64,000 bases of DNA, taken from NCBI RefSeq assembly GCF_013520865.1, contig NZ_JACDXJ010000001.1, positions 1,913,001-1,977,000 on the forward strand. The letters run 5' to 3'. The notes beneath the pieces are model-generated. The model was not told where the DNA came from. It saw only the letters and a program-made list of their open reading frames with translations, and did no database searches. Positions within the stretch are counted from its first letter, which is position 1. Each line of letters starts with the position of its first letter. The position numbers and the translations under genes are program-made. This document shows, piece after piece, positions 1-8,185 of this stretch. Source of the stretch: Microvirga mediterraneensis (lineage in GTDB: Bacteria > Pseudomonadota > Alphaproteobacteria > Rhizobiales > Beijerinckiaceae).

Positions 1-1548
1 CTGCTCGAAACGGAAACGGCGCGCATCCTGATCGATTGCGGAATGTTTCAAGGGTCCAAATCCGAGCGGGAGCTCAACTACCAGCCCTTTCCGTTTAGGG
101 TCGGCGGCGTGAGCGCACTCTGCCTCACCCATGCCCATATCGATCACAGCGGCCTCGTGCCGAAGCTCGTGAAGGCCGGCTTCGACGGGCCGATCTTTGC
201 GACGGCCGGGACGGCCGACCTCGCTTCCATCATGCTTCCGGATTCCGGCTACATCCAGGAGATGGAGGTCAACCAGCTCAACCGCCGCAACAGCCGTCGC
301 GGGCGCGAGACGGTGTCTCCCATCTACACGGAAGCGGACGCTATCGCGTGCCTCAGGCAGTTCCGCCCGGTGGCCTATGGCCAATGGCTGGATGTCGTTC
401 CGGGCGTGCGGGCTCGCTACTGGAATGCGGGCCATCTTCTGGGCTCGGCCTCGATCGAGATGGAGGTGATGCAAGGCGGTGCCGAGCAACCGCTTCGCCT
501 CCTGTTCTCCGGCGACGTCGGGCCCGACCACAAGCTCCTTCAGCCCGATCCGGACGGCCCGCGCGATCTCGACTACGTCGTTCTCGAATCCACCTACGGC
601 GATACGGACCGGGCCGGCATCACCATCGAGCGTCGCCGCCGGATGCTGCGCGACGAAGTTCGCGCGGCCATGCGCCCGAGCGGGGTACTGCTCATCCCAT
701 CCTTTGCGGTCGAGCGGACGCAGGAACTCCTCGTCGATCTGTTGGAGCTGATCGAGGCGGGCGAACTGCCGGCCATTCCGATCTTCATCGATTCTCCGAT
801 GGCCTCGAAGGCCAGTGCCGTCTTCAAGCGCCATGCCGGCGAACTCAGAAACGGCTCGGACTTGATCCAGGCGCTCGGGTCCCACTCGGTCCACTTCACG
901 GAGTCCGTGGAGCAGAGCAAGGCCATCGACCGCATTCACAGCTTCCACATCGTCATCGCGGCCAGCGGCATGTGCGAGGCAGGGCGCATCCGGCATCACC
1001 TGAAGGCGTGGCTCTGGCGGGACGAGGCCACGGTTCTTTTCGTGGGTTTCCAGGCTCAGGGAACGCTCGGGAGAATTCTTCAGGAGGGTGCCTCGACGGT
1101 CCGGATCCACGGCGAGGAGGTCAAGGTCCGGGCGCGCATGCGAATCCTGGACCTCTATTCGGGGCACGCGGATGGCCCCGAGTTGAAGGCTTGGCTTGTA
1201 GATCGCCTGCCGGTTCGGCGCGGCGTCTTTCTCGTGCATGGAGAAGATCCGGCCTTGAAGGCGCTGCAATCGTCCCTCGCGGATCTTAGCCACGTGCCCG
1301 GCGCCGTCATTCCGGAGATCGACGATGTCTATGATCTGGCGGGCGAGCAGGCGGTCCGGATCGAGCGTCATGAGGAGCGCCTGCCGAGCGCGGGTGCGGG
1401 GCATCGGGACTGGCACAATGATTACGCGCAGCTGATTCTCGAGATCAACGCTGCCGTCGAGGCGGCGGCCGACAGGAAAGCCAAAGGAGTCATCATCAGG
1501 CGCATCCGGAATGCCTTGAAGGATGGATCCGAAGAACAGGTCCGTTGA
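1..1548 (+). CDS. MBL-fold beta-CASP RNA-metabolising hydrolase (5' truncated)
   Basis: The reading frame is open from the first base, so the true start lies left of the window; 515 residues are visible. The metal motif HAHIDH appears early (LTHAHIDHSGLVPKL), followed by the metallo-beta-lactamase aspartate in FSGDVGPDH. The beta-CASP and C-terminal RNA-specificity signatures are present (DSPMA, ASGMCEAGRIRHHLK, GFQAQGTLGR, YSGHADG). Such proteins are two-metal endo- or exoribonucleases related to CPSF73 and RNase J, acting in the cytosol. It converges on two universal stress genes and an alcohol dehydrogenase, a set often found together in oxygen-limitation regulons of alphaproteobacteria, so a role in RNA turnover under stress is an inference. 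The ATG at 43 is internal, because the residues before it read naturally into the fold (LIDCGMFQG). Confidence 0.9.
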   Translation: MLETETARILIDCGMFQGSKSERELNYQPFPFRVGGVSALCLTHAHIDHSGLVPKLVKAGFDGPIFATAGTADLASIMLPDSGYIQEMEVNQLNRRNSRRGRETVSPIYTEADAIACLRQFRPVAYGQWLDVVPGVRARYWNAGHLLGSASIEMEVMQGGAEQPLRLLFSGDVGPDHKLLQPDPDGPRDLDYVVLESTYGDTDRAGITIERRRRMLRDEVRAAMRPSGVLLIPSFAVERTQELLVDLLELIEAGELPAIPIFIDSPMASKASAVFKRHAGELRNGSDLIQALGSHSVHFTESVEQSKAIDRIHSFHIVIAASGMCEAGRIRHHLKAWLWRDEATVLFVGFQAQGTLGRILQEGASTVRIHGEEVKVRARMRILDLYSGHADGPELKAWLVDRLPVRRGVFLVHGEDPALKALQSSLADLSHVPGAVIPEIDDVYDLAGEQAVRIERHEERLPSAGAGHRDWHNDYAQLILEINAAVEAAADRKAKGVIIRRIRNALKDGSEEQVR

Positions 1549-1575
1549 GCCTTCCGGAGCACTTGCAGCAGCGTC

Positions 1576-2013
1576 TCACCTGACGACGAGGACAGGGATC
1601 TTTGAATGTGCAAGCACCTTCATGGTCTCGCTGCCCAGGAGCAAGGCCGAGACCCCGCCGCGTCCATGCGAGGCCATGACGATGACGTCGCAGCGCTTGT
1701 CTTCCGCCGTGCGAATGATCGCCTGGTAAGGCGTGTCGTCCTCCACGTGAAACGTCGTGGCTTCGACACCGAGATTGTGTGCGATGTCTGAGGATTCCGA
1801 CAGAGTGCGCTCAGCCTGCTTTCGCATCTGTTCGCGGAACGAAGACGGTGTCTCCTCAACCTGATCGGCTTCCAGCGCGAACACGTGGAACCGTTCGGTC
1901 ACTGTCAGGAGCACGACATGGGCGCCTAAAGACTTGGCGAGGTTCGTTCCGTGTTCGACCGCCCGAGCCGCCAAGGACGAGCCGTCCGTGGCAATCAGAA
2001 TCTTCTTGTACAT
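1576..2013 (-). CDS. Universal stress protein (single UspA domain)
   Basis: A 145-residue single-domain Usp. The start at 2013 gives MYKKILIATDGS, with a GGAGG ribosome site just upstream; an in-frame upstream ATG at 2037 lacks such a site. The C-terminal nucleotide loop is intact (ASHGRGG followed about nine residues later by LGSE), so it is likely an ATP-binding Usp. It lies 44 bp downstream of the tandem Usp gene on the same strand and probably belongs to its transcript with the alcohol dehydrogenase. Family knowledge: Usp proteins accumulate in starvation, hypoxia and other stress; the biochemical role is usually unknown. Its 3' end faces the RNA hydrolase gene, with only 27 bp between stop codons. 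Confidence 0.92.
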   Translation of the reverse strand: MYKKILIATDGSSLAARAVEHGTNLAKSLGAHVVLLTVTERFHVFALEADQVEETPSSFREQMRKQAERTLSESSDIAHNLGVEATTFHVEDDTPYQAIIRTAEDKRCDVIVMASHGRGGVSALLLGSETMKVLAHSKIPVLVVR

Positions 2014-2057
2014 GCAAACCTCCTCCATGAAGAGCAAGCAGATGCCGAGCCCTTTCG

Positions 2058-2900
2058 TCAGTAGGAGAGGAACAGGGGCACCGGAGCGTCCTCGAGCAGT
2101 GACTGTGTCGTGCCGCCGAGCACCATCTCGCGCAGGCGCGAATGGACATAGGCGCCCATCACGATCATGTCGGCACGGGTCAGGTGGGCGTGGTTGCGCA
2201 GCGTCTCGGCCACGTCGCCCTGCACGGCCGGAAGGGCCAGGACATTCACGGCAACACCGTGGCGGGCGAGATGCGGGGCGATCTCGGCGCCCGGCACCGT
2301 ATGCGCCAGGTCCTTCTCGCCCGTGACGCTGATCAGTTCAACCTGGGAGGCGGTCCGCAGGAAGGGCATGGCATCGTTGAGCGCGCGTGCCGCCTTGGCG
2401 CTGCCGTCCCACGCCACGATGATCCGGTCTCCTCCAAACGACTCGCGGCCTTCCGGGACGACGATGAGCGGCCGTCCGCTCTCCATCAGGACGGCTTCGA
2501 TCAATCCCCGGTCGACGGCCAGGGAAATCCGCTCCAGGTCGAGGATGGTCAGGTCATGAGTGCGGGCGAGAGAGGTGAAACTCCGAATGAGATCCGGATA
2601 GGCAAGCTGCGGCGCCTGCGTGGTGCAGGTGATGCCCGTGGCCGCCGCAGCGCGTTGCGAGGACTCCGCGGCCGCATGGGCCAGAGCGTTCAGGCGTCGG
2701 TTCTCGGCGGCCACAAGCCCTTCCGCGAAGGTGCTGACGAAGGCATGGGTCAGAGTGAGCTTCAGGGATGCCGCCTGAACGGTGACATGGGCGTTCGCCT
2801 GCCTGGCGAGGGAAAGCCCGTACGGCAGAGCCGAGGAGCGCTCCTCGGCATCGCCTTCTTCCGTGATTCCGATCAGGATGCTGCGGATGTTCTGGATCAT
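2058..2900 (-). CDS. Universal stress protein, tandem UspA domains
   Basis: A 280-residue protein with two Usp folds. The first opens with NIRSILIGI, and the second begins near residue 150 (DRIIVAWDGS). The start at 2900 is preferred over 2948 because an AGAGG ribosome site precedes it and the sequence then enters the first beta strand directly. In the second domain the loop reads GAYVHSR then LGGTT. The second glycine of the G-x2-G motif is valine, so ATP binding may be weakened. It sits between the alcohol dehydrogenase (63 bp upstream) and the single-domain Usp, in a probable three-gene transcript led by a FixK/FNR-type box. Confidence 0.92.
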   Translation of the reverse strand: MIQNIRSILIGITEEGDAEERSSALPYGLSLARQANAHVTVQAASLKLTLTHAFVSTFAEGLVAAENRRLNALAHAAAESSQRAAAATGITCTTQAPQLAYPDLIRSFTSLARTHDLTILDLERISLAVDRGLIEAVLMESGRPLIVVPEGRESFGGDRIIVAWDGSAKAARALNDAMPFLRTASQVELISVTGEKDLAHTVPGAEIAPHLARHGVAVNVLALPAVQGDVAETLRNHAHLTRADMIVMGAYVHSRLREMVLGGTTQSLLEDAPVPLFLSY

Positions 2901-2963
2901 GAATTCCTCTCTTTGAGCGTTCGGTTCTGTGTCCGGATGCAGTGACATCGGGTGTGCTCCACT

Positions 2964-3947
2964 TCAGGGGATCAGGACTGCTGCCCCTTGGAGCCGTCCC
3001 GATCGTAGGTCTTCCAGGGCCTCGTTGGCGGCTTCCAGCGGGTAGCGCACGGTCTGCGTCTTGACGTGGGCCTCGGGGATGATCGCCAGGAAATTCAGGG
3101 CGTCCTGCCGGGTCAGGTTGGCGACGGACAGGATCTGCCGCTCCTCCCAGAGAAGCCGATATGGAAATCGCGGGATGTCGCTCATGTGGATGCCGCCGCA
3201 GACGACGCGCCCGCCCTTTCTCACGGCCCACAATGCCACAGGCACCAGATCGCCCACCGGCGCGAAGATGATCGCCGCGTCGAGACGCTCGGGAGGATCC
3301 TGATCGGAGCCGCCGGCCCAGACGGCACCATGGGACCTGGCGAAATCCTGAGCCGCAAGATCGCCCGGGCGCGTGAAGGCGAAGACGCGGCGTCCTTGCC
3401 AGTTGCAGACTTGAGCGATGATATGAGCCGCCGCGCCGAACCCGAAGATGCCGATCCTCTCGCCCGGGCCGGCGGCCGCCAGCGAGCGCCAGCCGATCAG
3501 TCCGGCGCAGAGGAGGGGCGCCAGAGCGACGGGATCACCGTCTTCCGGCAGGCTGAAAGCATAAGCTTCATCGGCGATCGCATGGGACGCGAAACCACCG
3601 TCTCGGGTGTATCCCGTAAACAGCGGATCGTCGCACAGGTTCTCATGTCCCGACGTGCAATAGGGGCAATGTCCGCAGGTATGGCCGAGCCATGGAATGC
3701 CCACGCGCTCGCCCAACCTGCGGTTTCTGGCTCCAGGATCGAGCGCATCCACCCGTCCGACGATCTCGTGGCCTGGAATGACGGGAAGCTTGGGATGCGG
3801 CAGGTCGCCATCGACCACATGAAGGTCGGTCCGGCACACGGCGCAGGCCTCCACCGCGATGCGGATCTCGCCTTCTCCAGGCTCCGGGAGCGGGCGCTCC
3901 TCCAGGATCAGAGGCGTGCGCACCGTGTGGAGGACCATGGCCTTCAT
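2964..3947 (-). CDS. Zinc-dependent alcohol dehydrogenase
   Basis: A 327-residue medium-chain dehydrogenase. Catalytic zinc ligands are visible as Cys38 (CAVCRTDLH) and His60-Glu61 (PGHEIVGRV). The structural zinc loop has four cysteines at about 91, 94, 97 and 105 (CGHCPYC...C). The Rossmann segment is GIFGFGAAAH. It should oxidise an alcohol or reduce an aldehyde with NAD(H) in the cytosol; the substrate is not readable from sequence. The start has a GAGG-like site close upstream. It is the first gene of the adh-usp-usp run, and a FixK/FNR-type palindrome about 138 bp upstream suggests induction when oxygen is low, which fits a fermentative or redox-balancing role. Confidence 0.9.
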   Translation of the reverse strand: MKAMVLHTVRTPLILEERPLPEPGEGEIRIAVEACAVCRTDLHVVDGDLPHPKLPVIPGHEIVGRVDALDPGARNRRLGERVGIPWLGHTCGHCPYCTSGHENLCDDPLFTGYTRDGGFASHAIADEAYAFSLPEDGDPVALAPLLCAGLIGWRSLAAAGPGERIGIFGFGAAAHIIAQVCNWQGRRVFAFTRPGDLAAQDFARSHGAVWAGGSDQDPPERLDAAIIFAPVGDLVPVALWAVRKGGRVVCGGIHMSDIPRFPYRLLWEERQILSVANLTRQDALNFLAIIPEAHVKTQTVRYPLEAANEALEDLRSGRLQGAAVLIP

Positions 3948-4384
3948 GGCATCGCCTCAATGAAATAACGCTTTTATCCTCACCTGCTGGCGATCGTCCC
4001 CGACGATTGCTCGGCTCGACGGGAGACGCAGGAGACAAGCTCAACAGGTTTAGGAAAATCATGATCATTCTGCACGTGGACGCATTGACCAAGATCAAAC
4101 TGCGCCGCCTGAGCCTTCCCACGGAATTCGACCGGCAGCCGATATCGACTTCCCCACGAACCATTGCTTGCAACGTTCAGCGGCGGCCGAACGATCCGTT
4201 GGGGGAGGGGAGTGAATTCCTTGGTTCACAACGGTTCCCGTATGCGTTAGGGCATTAGCGGAAAGCCTCGCGCTCAGAGGCGGCTCTTGGTCACCGATGC
4301 GCCTGGGGCATCATGCAGGCTCGGCCGGAGCCCGCGCGATTCTCGAAGATCCCTCCCGAGCCGGCCGATCGACAGCGCCCCGCC
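3948..4384. other. Divergent intergenic region between adh and MFS genes
   Basis: About 437 bp with no convincing gene. An 83-codon frame at 4007-4258 runs across the FixK/FNR box and shows no recognisable fold. Apart from that box no clear promoter hexamers or hairpins were seen. If the MFS protein starts at the upstream ATG (4313) the gap shrinks to 365 bp. Confidence 0.6.
4085..4098. promoter_or_regulatory. FixK/FNR-type binding site
   Basis: The 14-bp site reads TTGA, six bases (CCAAGA), TCAA. This is the classic half-site arrangement of Crp/Fnr-family regulators such as FixK, FnrL and AadR. It lies about 138 bp before the alcohol dehydrogenase start (minus strand) and about 290 bp before the MFS gene (plus strand). 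The usp/adh content makes the minus-strand operon the likely target. A site centred near -41.5 would place transcription start near 4050, but no strong -10 is evident there. Confidence 0.7.
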
Positions 4385-5782
4385 ATGGACACGACCCCAA
4401 CCCGGACTTCGCTTGCGGCAGGGAGCACGGATGGCCTGCCCAATCCCGAGCGGCTCCTCGCCTTCCTTGCCATTGCGGTCGCTCTCACCATGGCGGTTCT
4501 GGACAGCGCGATCGTCAACGTGGCTCTTCCGGTGATGGCCCGGGAGCTTCAGGTGGATCCGGCGACGACCGTCTGGGCGGTCAATGCCTATCAGCTGGCT
4601 ATCACCGTGTCTCTGCTGCCTCTGGCTTCCCTCGGCGATTCATTGGGCTACCGCCGGATCTACTGGGCCGGGCTCCTGGTGTTCACCGTGTCCTCGCTGG
4701 GCTGTGCCCTTGCCGGGTCTTTTCCGATGCTGATCGCCGCGCGTGTCTTTCAGGGGTTCGGTGCTGCCGGGATCATGAGCGTCAACATCGCTCTCGTGCG
4801 TTTCATCTATCCGGCGAAGCTCCTGGGCCGGGGTGTGGGTAACACCGCCCTCGTGGTCGCCATCTCGTCGGCCGCCGGTCCCACGGTGGCGGCCGCCATC
4901 CTGTCGGTCGCGTCCTGGTCCTGGCTCTTCCTGATCAACGTGCCCCTCGGCATCTTCGCGCTCATCGTGGCGGCGCGGACTTTGCCCGATACGCCCCGTT
5001 CGGCCCGGCGGCTCGACGGTTGGAGCGTCGGTCTCAATGCGTTGACATTCGGGCTGCTGATCACCGGGATCGATGCCCTCAGCACCGGCAGTTTAACATA
5101 TCCGCTCTTCGCTATTGCAGGCGCTGTCGTGGCGGGGTTCGTCTTCGTGCGCTACCAACTGTCTCTGGCTATGCCGCTGCTGCCCCTCGATCTCCTGCGG
5201 TTGCCGGTCTTTGCCCTGTCGATGATGACGTCAATCTGTTCATTCTCCACGCAGGCGCTCGCCACCCTGGCGCTTCCCTTCTATTTTCATGACGAACTTG
5301 GTCGGAGCGTCGCCGAGACCGGCATGCTCATGACCCCCTGGCCCTTGGCGATCGCCGTGGCGGCCCCCATCGCCGGGCGCCTCGCCGACCGCTTCTCGCC
5401 GGGCCTGCTCGGCGGGCTCGGGCTTGCCACGCTATCGGCCGGCCTGGCCCTCGTCGCCATGCTGCCGGACAATCCGTCGACTGCGGACATCGTCTGGCGG
5501 CTGACGATCTGCGGCCTCGGATTCGGTCTGTTCCAATCGCCCAACAACAAGGCCATCATCACCAGCGCGCCGCCGGAGCGCAGCGGCGGAGCGAGCGGCA
5601 TGCAGTCCTCGGCCCGGCTGGTGGGTCAGTCCCTCGGAGCGGCCCTGGCGGCGGTCCTCTTCGGCCTGGTTCCCGGCAGCCCGACGTCGATCATCCTATG
5701 GCTGGGGGCGGCCCTGTCGCTGATCGGCTGCGTGACGAGCAGTCTGAGGATACTCAGGGGCGGGCGGCCTTCGGGCCGGTGA
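4385..5782 (+). CDS. MFS transporter, DHA2-like (14-helix drug exporter type)
   Basis: About 465 residues with repeated hydrophobic helices. Helix 1 carries AVLDSAIVNVALP, the D-x-x-x-V-N-x-A-x-P signature of the DHA2 family, and the loop motif RxGRxxDR is represented by IAGRLADRFSP. These are proton-driven inner-membrane exporters of drugs, dyes or metabolites. Two starts are possible: the ATG at 4385 (MDTTPTRTS), used here, or an upstream in-frame ATG at 4313 adding 24 residues; neither has a strong ribosome site. No regulator gene lies next to it. The substrate cannot be inferred. Confidence 0.88.
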   Translation: MDTTPTRTSLAAGSTDGLPNPERLLAFLAIAVALTMAVLDSAIVNVALPVMARELQVDPATTVWAVNAYQLAITVSLLPLASLGDSLGYRRIYWAGLLVFTVSSLGCALAGSFPMLIAARVFQGFGAAGIMSVNIALVRFIYPAKLLGRGVGNTALVVAISSAAGPTVAAAILSVASWSWLFLINVPLGIFALIVAARTLPDTPRSARRLDGWSVGLNALTFGLLITGIDALSTGSLTYPLFAIAGAVVAGFVFVRYQLSLAMPLLPLDLLRLPVFALSMMTSICSFSTQALATLALPFYFHDELGRSVAETGMLMTPWPLAIAVAAPIAGRLADRFSPGLLGGLGLATLSAGLALVAMLPDNPSTADIVWRLTICGLGFGLFQSPNNKAIITSAPPERSGGASGMQSSARLVGQSLGAALAAVLFGLVPGSPTSIILWLGAALSLIGCVTSSLRILRGGRPSGR

Positions 5783-5801
5783 GGAAGTCCCGGCGGAATT
5801 C

Positions 5802-6404
5802 CTAGCTCTGCCGCGGTTCACGGCCGACATGGCCGAGATCCGCCGGCGTATCGACGTCCTGAAGAATGGCGGGATCGTCGACTGGATACTCCGCCACATC
5901 GGATCGTCCGCGCAGGATCGGCCCAGCACCGCTATCACCCGAAAGCCGTTCGATCTCGCCTGCGAGGTCGCGCGAGAGCACGACCGGGTTGCCGCGCCGG
6001 CCGTCGACGGTCGGAACCAACGCCATCGGTTCGCCCATCTCCCGCCAGCCGCGCACGAGGGTGTCGATCAGGCCGGCTTCGATGAGGGGCATGTCTCCCA
6101 GAAGGACGATGGCGGCCCGGGAGTCGGGAGGCAGGGCAGCGAACCCGGCCTTCAGGGATGTGGAGAGCCCGTCCATGAAGGCATCGTTCCGGACGACCTG
6201 GATCGGGAGCTCTTCCAACGCCCCTTCGATCTCTTCGGCATGATGGCCTGTGACCACGATCACGGGTTCTGCCACCGACTCGACGGCGGCGCTGACCACA
6301 CGGTGGAGCAGGGGCCTGCCGTCCACCCGGGCCAGGAGTTTCGGGTCCGGCCCGAAGCGTGTGCCCCGCCCGGCGGCGAGGATGACAGCCGCGACATTGC
6401 TCAT
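5802..6404 (-). CDS. MobA/MocA-like molybdenum cofactor nucleotidyltransferase
   Basis: A 200-residue NTP-transferase fold. The N-terminus has VILAAGRGTRFG then KLL, the nucleotide-binding loop of MobA, MocA and the CoxC/PucB group; LLGDMPL carries the metal-binding aspartate and GNPVVLS follows. Relatives attach CMP or GMP to molybdopterin, often for xanthine dehydrogenase-type enzymes. Here the gene is next to a short C-terminal remnant of just such an enzyme, which suggests it once served a lost neighbour. It is convergent with the MFS gene (about 19 bp between stops). Other uses, such as general sugar-nucleotide transfer, are less likely given the motif spacing. Confidence 0.82.
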   Translation of the reverse strand: MSNVAAVILAAGRGTRFGPDPKLLARVDGRPLLHRVVSAAVESVAEPVIVVTGHHAEEIEGALEELPIQVVRNDAFMDGLSTSLKAGFAALPPDSRAAIVLLGDMPLIEAGLIDTLVRGWREMGEPMALVPTVDGRRGNPVVLSRDLAGEIERLSGDSGAGPILRGRSDVAEYPVDDPAILQDVDTPADLGHVGREPRQS

Positions 6405-6493
6405 CGTCTCGATATGGTCTCAAGCCCGCAGGTCCGTCAACCCAGGCCGGAGCAGGCTCAGGGAGGGCTATCCGCAGGCCTCCACGGAACGGG

Positions 6494-6700
6494 TTGATCC
6501 TTCGCGGCATTAGAACTCCCGTGAATGAAAGCCCCATGACAGCTTCATCCAAAGCCATCGACGTGACCTTGGTCCTGAACGGCGAGATCGGCATCGTCGT
6601 AACAGCCGCCGTCGTGGCCAACGCGATCTACCACGCCACCGGCAAGCGCATCTGCGACTTGCCGATTACGATCGATAGAATCCTGGCGGCGCAGGAGTGA
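6494..6700 (+). pseudogene. C-terminal remnant of a xanthine dehydrogenase-type molybdopterin subunit
   Basis: A 68-codon open stretch. From about residue 29 it reads GEIGIVVTAAVVANAIYHAT, then GKRICDLPITIDRIL. This closely resembles the last 40 or so residues of xanthine dehydrogenase/aldehyde oxidoreductase large subunits (typically GEIGI..T.AAIANAVYHATG..R.LPIT). Nothing of the preceding 700 residues is present, and the sequence before residue 25 is not like the family. It is therefore a deletion remnant, or at best a tiny translated orphan. The neighbouring MobA-like gene is a usual partner of such enzymes. Confidence 0.72.
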
Positions 6701-6901
6701 TGGGCCGGTGTGGATTGGGGATCGATGCTCCATGATTCCCAAGCCTCTCACAGGTGCTTGATATGATAGGGCGCGGACACCAAGCTTGACTGCATCGTCT
6801 GTCGAACCCGGATAGCCGGCTCCCGCTACATGGGCCATGCTCCGACTTGTCTTCGGGAGGCATCCGGATGGTAATCTGCTGGCCCAGACCTGGAGGCTGC
6901 A

Positions 6902-7966
6902 ATGACTGGTCGAGCCGAAATCCGTAGAAACCCTGTCCGCGGGCTCGTGTGTCCCAATGCCGAGAAATCCGTCTCCCTGGCGCTGCAGGGCGGTGGCGCG
7001 CATGGTGCCTTCACCTGGGGCGTTCTCGACTATCTCCTTGAGGACGGACGGCTGACCGTCGAGGCGATCACCGGCGCGAGCGCCGGATCGATGAACGCGG
7101 TCGTCCTCTTCGAAGGGTGGCTCGAGGGAGGGCGCGACGGGGCCCGGGAGCAGTTGCGCAAGTTCTGGAAGCGGGTGAGCCTCGACGGCGTGCTCTCGCC
7201 CATTCAGCGGTCGCTCTTCGATCGCCTGTTGAGCTATTGGAGCATGAACGGATCTTCGAACCTCTGGCTCGACGCCTGGTCCAGGGTGGCGAGCCCTTAT
7301 GATCTCAATCCCCTCGACATCAACCCTTTGCGTGATGCCCTCAACAGCCTGATCAACTTCGAGCGGGTGCGCGCCTGCAAGGATGCGAAGCTCTTCATCG
7401 CGGCGACGAGTGTCTGGTCCGGGAAGATCAGGATCTTCACCGGCCCTGAGCTGACCGTGGATCATATTCTGGCCTCGGCCTGCCTGCCGATGCTCTTCAA
7501 GGCCGTTGAAATCGATGGCGAACCCTATTGGGATGGGGGCTACACTGGTAATCCGGCCCTCTTTCCGCTGTTCTACGAAACACAGTCGGACGATATCCTG
7601 TTGGTGCAGATCAACCCGATCGAGCGCCGGTCGACTCCGCGGAGCGTGCAGGAGATCCAGAACCGCCTGACCGAGATCACGTTCAATGCCAATCTGCTCG
7701 AGCAATTCAGAGCGGTCGAGTTCGTGACGCGGCTGCTCGACGAAGGAAAACTCTCGACAACGGATTATAAGCGGGTCCTCATGCATCGGATCCATGGCGG
7801 CGAAAAGCTCGATGAGTTCACGGCTGCGTCGCGCCTCAGCGCTCAGTGGAGTTTCTTCAAGGAACTGAAGGACCTCGGCAGGAACGCAGCACGCACGTGG
7901 CTTGCGGAGAATTACCGGTTCATCGGGCAGAAAAGCACTCTCGATCTGCGCAATGCCTATACCTGA
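6902..7966 (+). CDS. Patatin-like phospholipase
   Basis: A 354-residue patatin-family serine hydrolase. It has the oxyanion loop LQGGGAHGAF, the nucleophile elbow GASAGS and the catalytic aspartate in WDGGYTGNP, giving a Ser-Asp dyad. Such enzymes release fatty acids from phospholipids or act on stored lipid/PHB granule surfaces. No signal peptide is seen, so it is probably cytosolic or membrane-associated. It stands alone, with about 200 bp on each side. The start at 6902 is an ATG after a short purine-rich stretch (GGAGGCTGCA), a good ribosome site. Confidence 0.9.
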   Translation: MTGRAEIRRNPVRGLVCPNAEKSVSLALQGGGAHGAFTWGVLDYLLEDGRLTVEAITGASAGSMNAVVLFEGWLEGGRDGAREQLRKFWKRVSLDGVLSPIQRSLFDRLLSYWSMNGSSNLWLDAWSRVASPYDLNPLDINPLRDALNSLINFERVRACKDAKLFIAATSVWSGKIRIFTGPELTVDHILASACLPMLFKAVEIDGEPYWDGGYTGNPALFPLFYETQSDDILLVQINPIERRSTPRSVQEIQNRLTEITFNANLLEQFRAVEFVTRLLDEGKLSTTDYKRVLMHRIHGGEKLDEFTAASRLSAQWSFFKELKDLGRNAARTWLAENYRFIGQKSTLDLRNAYT

Positions 7967-8063
7967 GACCCGTCCTGACGGGCTCAGGAAGGGTGCCCCC
8001 GCAGCAATGGCGAGCGTTCGTCGATCATATGTATCAAAGTTGCATATCTTGTCAGGGTTGCGG

Positions 8064-8083
8064 CAATGCGTAATATTGCGTTG
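8064..8083. promoter_or_regulatory. Candidate operator palindrome upstream of RND efflux genes
   Basis: A 20-bp imperfect inverted repeat with outer CAA/TTG and inner GC...AT...GC symmetry, AT-rich in the centre. It lies about 100 bp before the periplasmic adaptor gene. Operators of TetR-type repressors of RND pumps have this look, but no regulator gene is adjacent, so the assignment is speculative. Confidence 0.3.
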
Positions 8084-8185
8084 CAATAAGAACAAAAGCT
8101 CTTCTGCGTGCCTCCGCGCATAGCGCCACAAGGCGGAATTCGGAGGCGTAGTGCTGCGTCCATGAAGCCGATCAGGAGGTTACGC

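Noticed and set aside
4007..4258. 83-codon plus-strand frame between adh and the MFS gene
   Set aside because: It contains the FixK/FNR box, has no ribosome site and no recognisable composition.
6545..8131. 528-codon minus-strand frame across the patatin gene
   Set aside because: It crosses the patatin gene and the xanthine dehydrogenase remnant with no own start signal or fold.
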